Counted from the first letter of the stretch, positions 24,340-33,283 are shown. The stretch is 64,000 nt of DNA from an uncultured Lentisphaerota bacterium (GCA_903896925.1 CAITZM010000033.1:47830-111829), one strand, 5' to 3'. Numbers and translations are program-made. Notes: generated by a model not told the origin, from the letters alone.

Positions 24340-27306
24340 ATGAAAAGTTTTTGCGCCGGTCTGTTGCTCGCGGGGTGGTGCTGCGCCGCGCGCGGCGAAG
24401 TGCTCACGATCCGCAACGAGGCGCTGGAGGCGCGCTACGACGCCGCCAGCGGCCGCCTGACGCTCCTCGCCCAGGGCCGCGCGGTGCTCGACGACGGCCA
24501 GCTCGGCGAGGCCGCCGGCCCGGCCCGGGTCGTGGCGGTGACCGACAAGGTGTTCGGCGCGGGCCAGGCCATCGTACTGGCGGAGGCGCAGGTGGCGCTC
24601 TATCCCCGGCTCCCGTTCGCGCTGCTCCAATCGAAAGTGCAGGCCGGCGCGGCAGGCCGCGACATCCGCAGCCTTAAAACTTTTTCCGCGCGCGCCGACC
24701 TCGGCGTGCCGCTGGCGCAGGTCAAGGCGCACGGCACGGGCGGGCTGCTCGATCCGGACAAGAACACCGGCAGCTATGCGTGGCTCGCGCTGGCGGAGCC
24801 GCAGAGCCGCACCGGCCTCGTCGCCGGCTGGCTGACGCACGACCGCGGCAGCGGCGTGCTGTTCTCGCCGGTGACGAACGGGCAGCTGCGCCTGGAAGCG
24901 CAGATCGACTACGGCCGGCTGCGCCTCAAGGCGGGCGCGACGGAGGCGCTGGAGACGCTCGCGGTCGGCTGGTTCGCTGATGCGCGGCTCGGGCTGGAGG
25001 CGTGGGCCGACGCGCTCGCGCAGCAGTATGCGATCAAGCTGCCGCCGCAGCCGTCGGGCTTCTGCACCTGGTACACCGACAAATATTCCGGCGCGTGCGA
25101 CGAGCAGCACCTCGCGGTGCTGGCGGAATTCGCGGCGAAGGAACTCAAGCCGTTCGGTTTCGATTTCGTGCAGATTGACGACCACTGGCAGGCGGGCAAG
25201 AGCAAGAACGGGCCGTGCCGCGACTTCATGAACGTCAAGGAGAAGGGGCCCTATCCCAACGGCATGAAGCCGACCGCCGACGCCATCAGCAAGCTCGGCC
25301 TGACGCCGGGCATCTGGTTCATGCCCTTCGCCGGCACGCCGCAGGACGGCATCTTCCTGGAGCACCCGGAGTGGTTCTATCACGACAAGGACGGCAAGCC
25401 GTTCGAGGCGCGCTGGGGCGGCGGGTGCCTCGACATGACCGTGCCGGCGGCGCGCGACTATCTGACGAAGCTCGTCCATCGCATCGCGCACGAGTGGGGC
25501 TACACGCTCTTCAAGATGGACGGGCTGTGGACCGGCACCGGCACGCGGCTGATGTACGTCAACAACGGCTACAAGTGGGACGAGATGGGCGAGGCCGTGC
25601 CCGCCGACCCCGACAAGACGCAGATCGAGGCCTACCGCGACGGCTTCAAGCTCGTGCGCGCCGCCGCCGGCCCCAAGGTGTTCCTGCTCGGCTGCTGCGT
25701 CTCCCAGAACATGCGCTCGTTCGGCGGCGCCTTCGGGCTGGTGGACGCGATGCGCGTCGGCCCGGACACCGGCTCCGGCCACATCGGCGCGCCGCACGCC
25801 TCGCGCAACTACTTTCTCCACGGCCGCGTCTGGCAGAACGACCCCGACTGCGTCAGCGTCCGCGCCAAGACGGCGCTCGACCAGGCGCGCGTCAACGCGA
25901 CCTTCACCGCGATCACCGGCGACCTCTTCTACAACAGCGACTGGCTGCCCGACCTGCCGGCGGAGCGGCTCGACATCCTCAAGCGCTGCCTGCCCGCGCA
26001 CGGCCTGCTGCCGCGCCCGGTGGATTTCTTCGAGAACGATCCCGCGCGCATCTGGCTGCTCACCGACACCCGCCGCGCGCCGCGCCGCGACGTGGTCACG
26101 CTGTTCAACTGGGATCAGAAGCAATCCGTGTCCATCGCCTGCACCGCGGAGCGGCTCGGCCTGCCGCCGGCGCCGGAGTATGTCGCCTTCGATTTCTGGG
26201 CGAACAAGTTCGTCGCGCCCTTCCGCGGCGAACTCCGCGCCACGCTGCCGCCCGCGTCGTGCCGCGTCTTCGCCGTGCGGCCCGCCAGCGACCATCCGCA
26301 GCTCCTCAGCACCTCGCGCCACGTGACCCAGGGCATGGTGGAGGCGCTCGAAGAAAAGTGGGACACCGCCACGCGCACGCTCTCCGGCGTCTGCCGCGTC
26401 GTCGCCAACGATCCGCTGGAATTGCGCGTCAGCGTGCCGGTGGGCGCCAAGTCGTGGCGCGCGCTGGCGCCCGCCGCGGTCAGGCAGGACGGGCCGAATA
26501 TCCGCCTGACGCTGACGAGCGCCACGAGCGCCGAGGTGAAGTGGTCCATCGCCTTCGAGCCGGCGGCCATCGCCGCGCCGGCGCCGGCCGTCGTCACCGG
26601 GCTGCAGGCCGCCGCCGAGTATGAAACCGTCGCGCTCGCGTGGGCCGATTCCGGCGCCGGCGGCTACCGCATCACGCGCGATGACGGCGTCACCAACGAA
26701 ACGGCCGCCGCGCGTTTCACCGATACGCAGGCTCCGCGCGGCAAGAAACTCCGCTATGCCGTGGCCGCGCTGGGCTGGGGCGGGGTGGTCTCCGCCCCGG
26801 CGTCCGTCGAGGTCGAGACGCCCGCCGAGCTCAAGCGGCCCGCGCCGCCGCCCGCGCCGGACCTCCCGCTCGCCGACCTCCAGCCGCGCGAGGCGAAGAA
26901 CGGCCACGGCAAGCTGGGCATCAACAAGTCCTGCGACGGCAAGCCGCTGACCGTGGACGGGAAAAAATACGAACGCGGCCTGGGCGCGCACGCCAACGCG
27001 CTGCTCGTCTATGCGGTGCCCAAGGGCGCCAAGCGCTTTGTCGCGGTCGTCGGCCTCGACGATGAAAAGAAAGACGACGCCCGTTCCAGCGTGACGTTCG
27101 AGGTCTATGGCGACGTGAAGGAGATGGGCGAGCCGCCCGTGCTGTTGGCCAGGACGCCGGTGCTGTCGTCCAAGACGGTCCGCGCGTGGGCCTTCGATGT
27201 TGCGCTCGATGCGCGCTTCAAGGATCTCCGCCTGGTCATCACCGATGCCGGCGACGGCATCGCCAGCGACCATGCGGACATCGTCGGCGCCGGGTTTATG
27301 AAATAG
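24340..27306 (+). CDS. Secreted GH36/GH27-like alpha-galactosidase with NPCBM domain
   Basis: A 988-residue exported protein (signal peptide MKSFCAGLLLAGWCCAARG). Residues about 20-230 form an N-terminal beta-supersandwich. Residues about 240-560 form the catalytic barrel: FCTWYTDKYSG, FGFDFVQIDDHWQ, GLTPGIWFMPFAGTPQDGIF, YTLFKMDGLW with the expected nucleophile Asp394, and MRVGPDTGSG with a likely acid/base Asp476. A beta-sandwich and a fibronectin-like segment (VVTGLQAAAEYETVALAWAD) follow. Residues about 840-988 are an NPCBM/NEW2 carbohydrate-binding domain (NKSCDGKPLTVDGKKYERGL onward). The family hydrolyses alpha-galactosides; the exact substrate is unknown. The start has GAAAGG upstream and a promoter carrying the shared TTGGAA element. 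Confidence 0.9.
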   Translation: MKSFCAGLLLAGWCCAARGEVLTIRNEALEARYDAASGRLTLLAQGRAVLDDGQLGEAAGPARVVAVTDKVFGAGQAIVLAEAQVALYPRLPFALLQSKVQAGAAGRDIRSLKTFSARADLGVPLAQVKAHGTGGLLDPDKNTGSYAWLALAEPQSRTGLVAGWLTHDRGSGVLFSPVTNGQLRLEAQIDYGRLRLKAGATEALETLAVGWFADARLGLEAWADALAQQYAIKLPPQPSGFCTWYTDKYSGACDEQHLAVLAEFAAKELKPFGFDFVQIDDHWQAGKSKNGPCRDFMNVKEKGPYPNGMKPTADAISKLGLTPGIWFMPFAGTPQDGIFLEHPEWFYHDKDGKPFEARWGGGCLDMTVPAARDYLTKLVHRIAHEWGYTLFKMDGLWTGTGTRLMYVNNGYKWDEMGEAVPADPDKTQIEAYRDGFKLVRAAAGPKVFLLGCCVSQNMRSFGGAFGLVDAMRVGPDTGSGHIGAPHASRNYFLHGRVWQNDPDCVSVRAKTALDQARVNATFTAITGDLFYNSDWLPDLPAERLDILKRCLPAHGLLPRPVDFFENDPARIWLLTDTRRAPRRDVVTLFNWDQKQSVSIACTAERLGLPPAPEYVAFDFWANKFVAPFRGELRATLPPASCRVFAVRPASDHPQLLSTSRHVTQGMVEALEEKWDTATRTLSGVCRVVANDPLELRVSVPVGAKSWRALAPAAVRQDGPNIRLTLTSATSAEVKWSIAFEPAAIAAPAPAVVTGLQAAAEYETVALAWADSGAGGYRITRDDGVTNETAAARFTDTQAPRGKKLRYAVAALGWGGVVSAPASVEVETPAELKRPAPPPAPDLPLADLQPREAKNGHGKLGINKSCDGKPLTVDGKKYERGLGAHANALLVYAVPKGAKRFVAVVGLDDEKKDDARSSVTFEVYGDVKEMGEPPVLLARTPVLSSKTVRAWAFDVALDARFKDLRLVITDAGDGIASDHADIVGAGFMK

Positions 27307-27601
27307 CGTTGCGCTGGAGTCGTGGAGTGCTTGAGTGCTGCCAAACAGCGGAAATGCACCAAGACCTTTATTTGCCCCGACAAGCGCACCAGCCAGCGTG
27401 CTCCGGCTAACTGGGAGCGGCGGCTTTCCAGCCGCCGTCAAAAGCCGGGTTTTGTTTGGGAGGGACTCGATCCGTGCGGTTATTTGCCCGGCCAGATTAT
27501 CTTTTTGGCATCGTTCGCGGGGTTGGAAAGCCCCGCCCACGAAGAGGGTTTGGGTCGCGCGCCGGCGGCTGTTGGCTGGGTCGGGTTCGTGGGACCAGGG
27601 G
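27307..27601. repeat. Hairpin repeats between convergent genes
   Basis: GGCGGCT-TTCC-AGCCGCC at 27419-27436 and a GCGGGG...CCCCGC hairpin at 27517-27536, followed by CCACGAAGAGG, a member of the family at 37492, 40508 and the long copies. Either could end transcription of the convergent genes. No coding frame is supported. Confidence 0.55.
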
Positions 27602-27976
27602 TTATTTTTCGAGGAGCCAGCGCAGGGCTTCGGCGCGGTCGTTGTACACGCGCACGTTGTAGCCCCGGTTCTTGGCGGTGGTCTCGTAAAACTTCAAATC
27701 GTCGCTGGCGTCCGGCGCGAGCGGCAGCAGGATGGCTTCCTTCATGATGAAATCCAGCGGCAGCGACTCGTAGAAGCGGACCAGGTCATAGATGTTGAAC
27801 AGCGTCGCGGCGTGCTCGAGGGTCAGGCAGTCGCCCAGATACAGGTGGGTGCCGTGGGCGCGGCCGGCGTCGAGCGTGGCCAGCGCCGCGGCGCGGATTT
27901 CTTCGATGCCGAGCAGCCCGGCATAGGTGGTTTCGACGACGCGGGTCGGCTCGTCGAATGCTATGTGCCATGCCAT
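27602..27976 (-). CDS. SpoIIAA/STAS-like cytoplasmic protein
   Basis: A 124-residue protein beginning MAWHIAFDEPTRVVETTYAG and ending AEALRWLLEK. The pattern of an opening strand pair, a helix (GIEEIRAAALATLDAGRAHG), the strand HLYLGDCLTLEHA, a helix and a closing RVYNDRAEALRWL matches the SpoIIAA-like/STAS-superfamily proteins found widely next to diverse genes. No enzymatic motif is visible. AGGAA lies 7 nt before the ATG. It is the only minus-strand gene between 21.5 and 35.3 kb. Function unknown. Confidence 0.75.
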   Translation of the reverse strand: MAWHIAFDEPTRVVETTYAGLLGIEEIRAAALATLDAGRAHGTHLYLGDCLTLEHAATLFNIYDLVRFYESLPLDFIMKEAILLPLAPDASDDLKFYETTAKNRGYNVRVYNDRAEALRWLLEK

Positions 27977-28138
27977 GATAGGTTCCTATTTAATGGCCTG
28001 CCAACGGGGGCCGGAGCCAAACGCCTGCCGCTGCGGGCGTGGTGCCCCGGTTCCCTACGGCGGCAGTATGCGGCGAACCGCGCGGGGATTTCAATGGAGA
28101 AATGCGCCGTCCGTCCGGCCCGGGGCGCCGGCGCTCCG

Positions 28139-28209
28139 GGTCCAAGGTTTGGAAAAAGTGATCGTCCGGCTTTCCCAGCCTTGGAAAATGGGCCGCCAGC
28201 GGCTATGCT
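28139..28209 (+). promoter_or_regulatory. GT4 promoter with two TTTTCC-N-TTGGAAAA elements
   Basis: The first element (28139-28158) reads TTTTTCCAAACCTTGGACC on the minus strand. The second (28170-28188) reads CTTTCCCAGCCTTGGAAAA on the plus strand. Centres are 32 bp apart. TTGGAA of the second (28181-28186), a 17-nt spacer and TATGCT (28204-28209) form a good promoter. The rest of the 259-bp gap (27977-28235) holds nothing else I can support. Confidence 0.65.
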
Positions 28210-28235
28210 GCGCACCGTAACGGGGAATGCATGGC

Positions 28236-29402
28236 ATGAAAATTGGATTGATCCGCGGGGCCTATCTGTCGCAGTTCGAGATGCAGACCTACGAGCACCT
28301 GCTCGGGCGTGCGGATCTTGAGGCCTATCACATCCTCATCAACCGCTTCCCGACCAACATCATCAAGGTGCCCATCAAGCGCCTGCGCTGCATCGACGAC
28401 CTCGCCGCCCGCATCAGCCCGAAGCTCGGTTTCTACTTCGACCTCTTCCTGCAGGCGACGAACGGGCGCGACTACTGGCACTACGGCCTGGAGCAGGCGC
28501 TCGCGGGTCGCGACATCGCCCACACCATGGAGACGTTCAACGCGTTCTCGTGGCAGGCGCTGCAGGCGAAGCAGAAGTTCGGCACCAAGCTCGTGATCAC
28601 CGTCTGGGAGAACCGGCCCTACGCCGCCGAGCGGTTCGCGGCCAAGCGGCGGATGAAATACGAGGTCATCGCCGGCGCCGACCTGTTCCTCGCCATGACG
28701 CCGCGTTCGGCGCGCTGCCTCGAGCTGGAAGGCGCGCCGCCGGAAAAGGTCCGCGTGCTCCCGCCGGGCATCAACACCGAACGCTTCCAGCCGCGCGCGA
28801 AGCCCGCGGACTGGCAGCAGAAGCTCGGCCTCCGGCCGGACGATTTCGTGTTCGTGTCCGTCGCCGCCCTGCGCTGGGAGAAGGGGGTCTATGACATCCT
28901 CCACGCGTTCAAGAGCCTGACGCTCAGACGGCCCGGCCGCGCGCTCCGGCTGATCTTCGCCGGCTCCGGCCCGGAGGAGCAGCGGCTGCGCGAGCTGGCC
29001 GCGCGGATCGGCCTGGCCGACCGCGTGATCTTCACGCGCTTCCCCTACGACCAGATGCACGCGGCCTACAACGTCGCCGACGTGTTCGTGCTGGGCTCGA
29101 CCGCGCGGCCCGGCTGGCTGGAGCAGTTCGGCTACGTGCTGCCGGAGGCGATGGCTTCGGGCACGCCGGTCATCGCGACGCTGCACGGCTCGATCGCGGA
29201 AGTCGTCGGCGACTGCGGCGTGCTCGTGCCGCCCTCGGACTTCCTCGGCCTCGCCGGCGCGATGCAGCGGCTGCTCGACAGCCCCGCCGAGCGCGAGCAG
29301 CTCGCCCGCCTCGGCCGCGCCCGCGCGCTGGCGGAGTTCGACAGCCACAAGCAGGCCGACCGGCTGCTGGAAGCCTACGAGAGCCTGATGCAGAAGAAAT
29401 AA
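28236..29402 (+). CDS. Family 4 glycosyltransferase (GT-B)
   Basis: A 388-residue cytoplasmic glycosyltransferase. I choose the ATG at 28236 (MKIGLIRGAYLSQFEMQTYE) over the one at 28227 because GGGG lies 10 nt before it. The C-terminal Rossmann half is diagnostic: FVFVSVAALRWEKGVYDIL (donor-domain start), LRLIFAGSGPEEQRLREL, DVFVLGSTARPGWLEQFG, then E-x7-E in EQFGYVLPEAMASGTPVIAT, which binds the nucleotide-sugar. It probably adds a sugar to a lipid-linked polysaccharide precursor at the inner membrane. First gene of a plus-strand polysaccharide cluster. Confidence 0.92.
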   Translation: MKIGLIRGAYLSQFEMQTYEHLLGRADLEAYHILINRFPTNIIKVPIKRLRCIDDLAARISPKLGFYFDLFLQATNGRDYWHYGLEQALAGRDIAHTMETFNAFSWQALQAKQKFGTKLVITVWENRPYAAERFAAKRRMKYEVIAGADLFLAMTPRSARCLELEGAPPEKVRVLPPGINTERFQPRAKPADWQQKLGLRPDDFVFVSVAALRWEKGVYDILHAFKSLTLRRPGRALRLIFAGSGPEEQRLRELAARIGLADRVIFTRFPYDQMHAAYNVADVFVLGSTARPGWLEQFGYVLPEAMASGTPVIATLHGSIAEVVGDCGVLVPPSDFLGLAGAMQRLLDSPAEREQLARLGRARALAEFDSHKQADRLLEAYESLMQKK

Positions 29403-29562
29403 ATCCAAAGCCCGAAGCACAAAACCCTGAATAAATATGAAATCCAAGGCGCGAAACGGCGGGTTTTCCGGGTTTGGATTTGCTGCTTTGAATTTGTTTT
29501 GGATTTCGGGATTCGAGTTTCGGATTTGAAGCGTTTATCTGCCGGTGAAGTTTAGGTGCATT
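29403..29562. repeat. CCGAAATCC-type degenerate repeat
   Basis: A 160-bp spacer built from variants of AAATCCAAAGC and GGATTTCGGGATTCGAG in both orientations, lower in GC than its flanks. It resembles the AAATCCGAAAT dispersed repeats of many environmental bacteria. It interrupts the polysaccharide cluster. Confidence 0.5.
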
Positions 29563-30627
29563 ATGAGTGATGGTTTTGGAAAACGTTTTGTGGTGGTGAC
29601 CGCTGAGGTCGAGGCCGTGCTGAACCGGCTCAAGGGCGAAACCGAATCGCCGCGCCAGGACTTCGTCGAGCTGGCGAAGGCGCTGGACGCGCAGCTGCTC
29701 TCGTTCTCCGACGTGCCGCGCGGGTCGGCGTTCACGCGGCTGCTGGCGAAAGGCGCCGGCAAGGCCGTCGCGCTGGCGTGGCTGGCGTTCTGGAAGGGCG
29801 GAAATTTCTATTTCGTCACCGCGGAAAACACGGCGATCCCGCTCGCGTTCCTGCTCAAGTTCCGGCGCGGCGTGACGCTCGCGCTGATCGGCCACCGGAT
29901 CACGACGCCGCAGAAGAGCCGGCTGCTGCGCCTGCTGCGCTCCTTCAACCAGATCGGCGCCATGCTCTGCTACAGCCGCCAGCAGGAGCGCTTCGCGCAG
30001 GAGCAGCTGGGCGTCCCGCCGGAGAAGGTGCGGCGCATCGCCTTCCAGGTGGACGAGAAATTCTTCACGCCCGCGGCGCAGCCGGGGCCGGGCCGCGGCG
30101 TCGTCGCCGTCGGCCGCGAGCTGCGCGACTATCCGACCCTGTTCCAGGCCCTCGCCGACACCGACGTGCCCGTGTCCGTCGTCGCCTCCAGCCCGTGGTC
30201 GAAGCGCTCGGACCAGACGAGCGACCGGCAGATCCCGGCGAACGTGACGCTGCGCAAGGGCCTGAGCAGCGTCGAGCTGCGCGAGCTGTACCGGAACGCG
30301 GCGGTCGTGGTCGTGCCGCTGATGAACGTGGACTGGCCCGCGGGCGTGACCTCGCTGTTCGAGGCGCAGGCCTGCGGCCGGCCGGTGGTGATCTCGGCGT
30401 CGGCCGGCATCCTGGACTCGCTCGACGAGGGCGCGGCCGTGATCGTGCCGTGCGGCGACGCCCCGGCGCTGCGCGCGGCCGTGCTGCGGCTGATCGCGAA
30501 CCCCGCTGAGGCCGCCGCCATCGCCGCCAAGGGCCGCGCCTCGGCCTTGCAGGAGCGCACGCTCGACCAGTTCGTCGCGCGCATCACGGAAACCTGCCGC
30601 GCGGCGGAAGCAAGGAGCCGGACATGA
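29563..30627 (+). CDS. Glycosyltransferase (GT-B, family 4-like)
   Basis: A 354-residue protein from the ATG at 29563 (MSDGFGKRFVVVTAEVEAVL); AGGTG precedes it, and a GTG six codons upstream is possible. The C-terminal half shows GT-B features: RGVVAVGRELRDYPTLFQAL (start of donor domain), NVTLRKGLSSVELRELYRNA, VVVVPLMNVDWPAGVTSLFE and AQACGRPVVISASAGI, where the first E of the E-x7-E motif is present in the LFEAQACGRPVV segment. The N-terminal domain is divergent. It is the second glycosyltransferase of the cluster, and its stop overlaps the next start (ATGA), so it is translationally coupled to the acyltransferase. Confidence 0.85.
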   Translation: MSDGFGKRFVVVTAEVEAVLNRLKGETESPRQDFVELAKALDAQLLSFSDVPRGSAFTRLLAKGAGKAVALAWLAFWKGGNFYFVTAENTAIPLAFLLKFRRGVTLALIGHRITTPQKSRLLRLLRSFNQIGAMLCYSRQQERFAQEQLGVPPEKVRRIAFQVDEKFFTPAAQPGPGRGVVAVGRELRDYPTLFQALADTDVPVSVVASSPWSKRSDQTSDRQIPANVTLRKGLSSVELRELYRNAAVVVVPLMNVDWPAGVTSLFEAQACGRPVVISASAGILDSLDEGAAVIVPCGDAPALRAAVLRLIANPAEAAAIAAKGRASALQERTLDQFVARITETCRAAEARSRT

Positions 30628-31169
30628 GCCTCGCCTGGAAACTCGACAATGCCTGGCACGTGCTGCTGGGGCTGTGGCGGCTGCGCAAGTGCACGCAGGT
30701 CGGCAGGTTGCCGCGCGTCTACGGCCGGCCGAGCGTCATCAACCTGGGCGAGATGATCATCGGCGACAAGTTCCGCTTCCTGAGCACGACCGTGAAGAGC
30801 GAGCTGGTGACGCACCCGGGCGGGCGGCTGGAGATCGGCAGCGGCGTCTTCCTCAACTACGGCGCGAGCATCTCGGCGCACAAGCTCGTGCAGATCGGCG
30901 ACGGCAGCCAGCTCGGCTCCTACGCCTGCCTGATGGACAACGACTATCACAGCATCGAGGACCGCGACAAACCGAGCGATTCGCAGCCGATCATCCTCGG
31001 CAAGAACGTCTGGCTCGGCGTGCGCGTGATCGTGCTCAAGGGCGTGACGATCGGCGACAACTCCGTCATCGGCGCCGGCAGCGTGGTTACCAAGAACATC
31101 CCGCCGAACTCGCTCGCCGCCGGCGTGCCGGCCAAGGTCATCCGCACCTTCGAGGTTAAAAAGCCATGA
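30624..31169 (+). CDS. Hexapeptide-repeat (left-handed beta-helix) acyltransferase
   Basis: A 181-residue LbH acyltransferase of the WcaF/maltose-acetyltransferase type. After a helical N-terminus come hexapeptide turns (GGRLEIGSGVFLNYGASISA, LVQIGDGSQLGSYACL), a loop with the catalytic His region (MDNDYHSIED), and the C-terminal coils QPIILGKNVWLGVRVIVLKG, VTIGDNSVIGAGSVVTKN and IPPNSLAAGVPAKVIR. It likely O-acetylates a sugar of the polysaccharide made by the flanking transferases, using acetyl-CoA. The start overlaps the previous stop by 4 nt. Confidence 0.92.
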   Translation: MSLAWKLDNAWHVLLGLWRLRKCTQVGRLPRVYGRPSVINLGEMIIGDKFRFLSTTVKSELVTHPGGRLEIGSGVFLNYGASISAHKLVQIGDGSQLGSYACLMDNDYHSIEDRDKPSDSQPIILGKNVWLGVRVIVLKGVTIGDNSVIGAGSVVTKNIPPNSLAAGVPAKVIRTFEVKKP

Positions 31170-31464
31170 GACGGTTGTTGTGGAACGAACGGTCCGACCT
31201 AGGGCGTGCTGCGGTTGCCCCCTCACCTCGATCCTCTCCCCCCGGGGGAGAGGAAGCCAGGCCAGCACTTCTGAGGGGGCCACAAGCCGGGCATGAAGCT
31301 GGCCTGTTTTCTCCTGCAGACGGTGTTGGGCCCTTGAGCGGTGGAACCAAACCGATGCCGTTGCACGCCGGTCTTTTTACCTCTCCCCTCCGGGGGAGAG
31401 GTCGCCCGGCTGCCGGGCGGGTGAGGGGGCGCAGTTTCACGGAACGCTATGGGGGGGTGTCGGT
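31170..31464. repeat. Hairpin repeats inside the polysaccharide cluster
   Basis: Hairpins built on CCTCTCCCC and GGGGAGAGG at 31233-31253 and 31380-31401, and GCCCGGC-T-GCCGGGC at 31404-31418, set in CCCCTCACC...GGTGAGGGGG. This is the well-known CTCTCCCCGGGGAGAG type of dispersed bacterial repeat. No gene is supported; the apparent frames run through the palindromes. Confidence 0.65.
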
Positions 31465-32709
31465 ATGAACTTATGGTGCGTCCTTCAAATTCTGCTGCTG
31501 GCGCTGGCGGCGCCGTTCGTGCTGGCGGCGCTCTACCTGCTCGTGCTGACCGTCGCCGCGTGCCTGCACCCCGACCGGCAGCGCATCAGCGGGGTCTTCC
31601 ACGGCCCGCGCACGCCGCAGTCGCGTTTCATCATCCTGATCCCGGCGCACAACGAGGAGCTGCTGCTCGGCGACGTGCTCCACCGGCTGCGCGACCAGGC
31701 CTATCCCTCGACGCATTACGAGGTCGTCGTCATCGCCGACAACTGCGAGGACATGACCGCCGAGGTCGCGCGCAAGGGCGGCGCGACCGCGCTCGTGCGG
31801 AACGATCCGACCCTCCGCGGCAAGGGCCAGGCGCTCAACTGGGCGATGCAGGGCCCGCTCAAGGAGCGGGCGCAGCCGTGGGACGCGCTGGTCATCATGG
31901 ACGCCGACAGCGTGCTCAACGCGGACTTCCTCTGGTTCATGGACGAGCGCCTGCGCGAGGGCCACCAGGCCTTGCAGGGCTACTACGGCGTGCAGAACCC
32001 CGGCGACAGCTGGCGCACGGCGCTGATGACCGTGGCGCTCGCCGCGTTCCATTTCCTGCGCCCGCTCGGCCGCGACAAGCTCGGCCTGCCCTGCGGGCTC
32101 AAGGGCAACGGCATGTGCTTCTCCCGGCAGCTCGTCGAGCGCTTCGGGTACCCGGCGACGTCGGTGGTCGAGGACATCGAGCTGGCGCTGATGTACCTCC
32201 GGCACGGCATCGGCGTGAAGTTCGCCGCCGGCGCGCAGGTGTTCGGGCAGATGGCGACGACGACTGAGCAGGCCGACAGCCAGCGCAAGCGCTGGGAGGG
32301 CGGCCGCCTGCCGCTGCTCAAGAACTGGGCGCTCCCGCTCTGGCGCGAGGGCGTGCGCGAGCACAACCTGGCCAAGCTCGACGGCGCGCTCGATCTCTTC
32401 GTCCCGCCCCTGACGCTGCTCGTGCTGCTGACCGCCGCCGGCTGGCTCGTCGCGCTGGTCCTCGCGCTGCTGCACGCCGCGCCCCTCGGCTGGCTCGTCT
32501 GCTCCCTCTGGAGCGGCGCGCTGCTCGGCCTGGTCATCTACGTCTGCACCGGCCTCGCGCTGGTCGAGGCGCCCGCCGGCGTCTGGCTGCGCCTCGCGGC
32601 CGCACCCGTCTTCGTCGCCTGGAAGGTCGGCGTCTACCTCCGCATGGCGTTCGCCCGCAAGAAGACCCCCTCGGAGTGGGTCCGCACCGGACGCCACGAG
32701 ATGAAGTGA
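31465..32709 (+). CDS. Membrane family 2 glycosyltransferase
   Basis: A 414-residue inverting GT2. An N-terminal TM helix (residues 7-31) precedes the GT-A domain: FIILIPAHNEELLLGDVLHR, VVVIADNCED, then D-A-D in VIMDADSVLNADF (metal/UDP site), VEDIELALMYLRHG with the catalytic E-D, and QRKRWEGGR matching Q-x-x-R-W of processive synthases. At least three C-terminal TM helices follow. It resembles cellulose-synthase-like enzymes and probably polymerises or extends the surface polysaccharide. The SD is weak (GGGGGTGT). Confidence 0.9.
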   Translation: MNLWCVLQILLLALAAPFVLAALYLLVLTVAACLHPDRQRISGVFHGPRTPQSRFIILIPAHNEELLLGDVLHRLRDQAYPSTHYEVVVIADNCEDMTAEVARKGGATALVRNDPTLRGKGQALNWAMQGPLKERAQPWDALVIMDADSVLNADFLWFMDERLREGHQALQGYYGVQNPGDSWRTALMTVALAAFHFLRPLGRDKLGLPCGLKGNGMCFSRQLVERFGYPATSVVEDIELALMYLRHGIGVKFAAGAQVFGQMATTTEQADSQRKRWEGGRLPLLKNWALPLWREGVREHNLAKLDGALDLFVPPLTLLVLLTAAGWLVALVLALLHAAPLGWLVCSLWSGALLGLVIYVCTGLALVEAPAGVWLRLAAAPVFVAWKVGVYLRMAFARKKTPSEWVRTGRHEMK

Positions 32710-32726
32710 CAGGAAGGATGGCTCCC

Positions 32727-33278
32727 ATGTCTGACTGGCGCATGACCCCCCGGAACACCGTGCTCGTCGTCATCGACGTGCAGGAAAAACTCATGGCCGC
32801 AATGGCGCGCCGCGCCGCCGTGGTGACGGCGGCCGACAAGCTCATCCGCGCCGCGCGTCTCCTGGAGGTGCCGGTGCTGTTCACGGTCCAGTACGTCAAA
32901 GGCCTCGGGCCGGTCTGCACGGAACTGGCCGAAGCCACGGCGGGCCTGGCGCCCATCGAAAAAATGACCTTCTCCTGCTGCGGCGCCGATGCGTTCACCC
33001 GCGCCCTCAAGGACGCGGGCCGCCAGCGTGTCCTCCTCTGCGGCGTCGAGACGCACGTGTGCGTCCAGCAGACCGCGCTCGACCTGCTGGCCGGCGGCCA
33101 CGACGTTTACCTGGCCGCCGACGCCGTCTGCTCGCGCCGCGACAGCGATGGCGCGGTGGCCCTTGAGCGCCTGCGCGACCGCGGCGCGGTGCTCACCACG
33201 ACCGAAGCCGCCGTGTACGAATGGCTGCGCGAGGCCGGCACCCCGCAGTTCAAACAGGTTCTGCCGCTCTTCCGGTGA
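32727..33278 (+). CDS. Isochorismatase-family hydrolase
   Basis: A 183-residue cysteine hydrolase. The ATG at 32727 is preferred to that at 32718 because AGGAAGG lies 9 nt before it. The family triad is visible: Asp17 (VVIDVQEK), Lys79 (IEKMTF) and Cys112 (GVETHVCVQQTA). The fold hydrolyses amides or enol ethers such as nicotinamide or N-carbamoyl compounds; substrate unknown. It follows the GT2 stop by 17 nt and precedes the next start by 5 nt, so it is cotranscribed with envelope genes, though the functional link is unclear. Confidence 0.9.
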   Translation: MSDWRMTPRNTVLVVIDVQEKLMAAMARRAAVVTAADKLIRAARLLEVPVLFTVQYVKGLGPVCTELAEATAGLAPIEKMTFSCCGADAFTRALKDAGRQRVLLCGVETHVCVQQTALDLLAGGHDVYLAADAVCSRRDSDGAVALERLRDRGAVLTTTEAAVYEWLREAGTPQFKQVLPLFR

Positions 33279-33283
33279 ACGAC

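Noticed and set aside
24301..27540. A 1079-codon open frame on the minus strand
   Set aside because: It is antisense to the GH36-like gene, has no recognisable domain, is rich in Arg, Ala and Gly, and arises from GC-biased third codon positions of the real gene.
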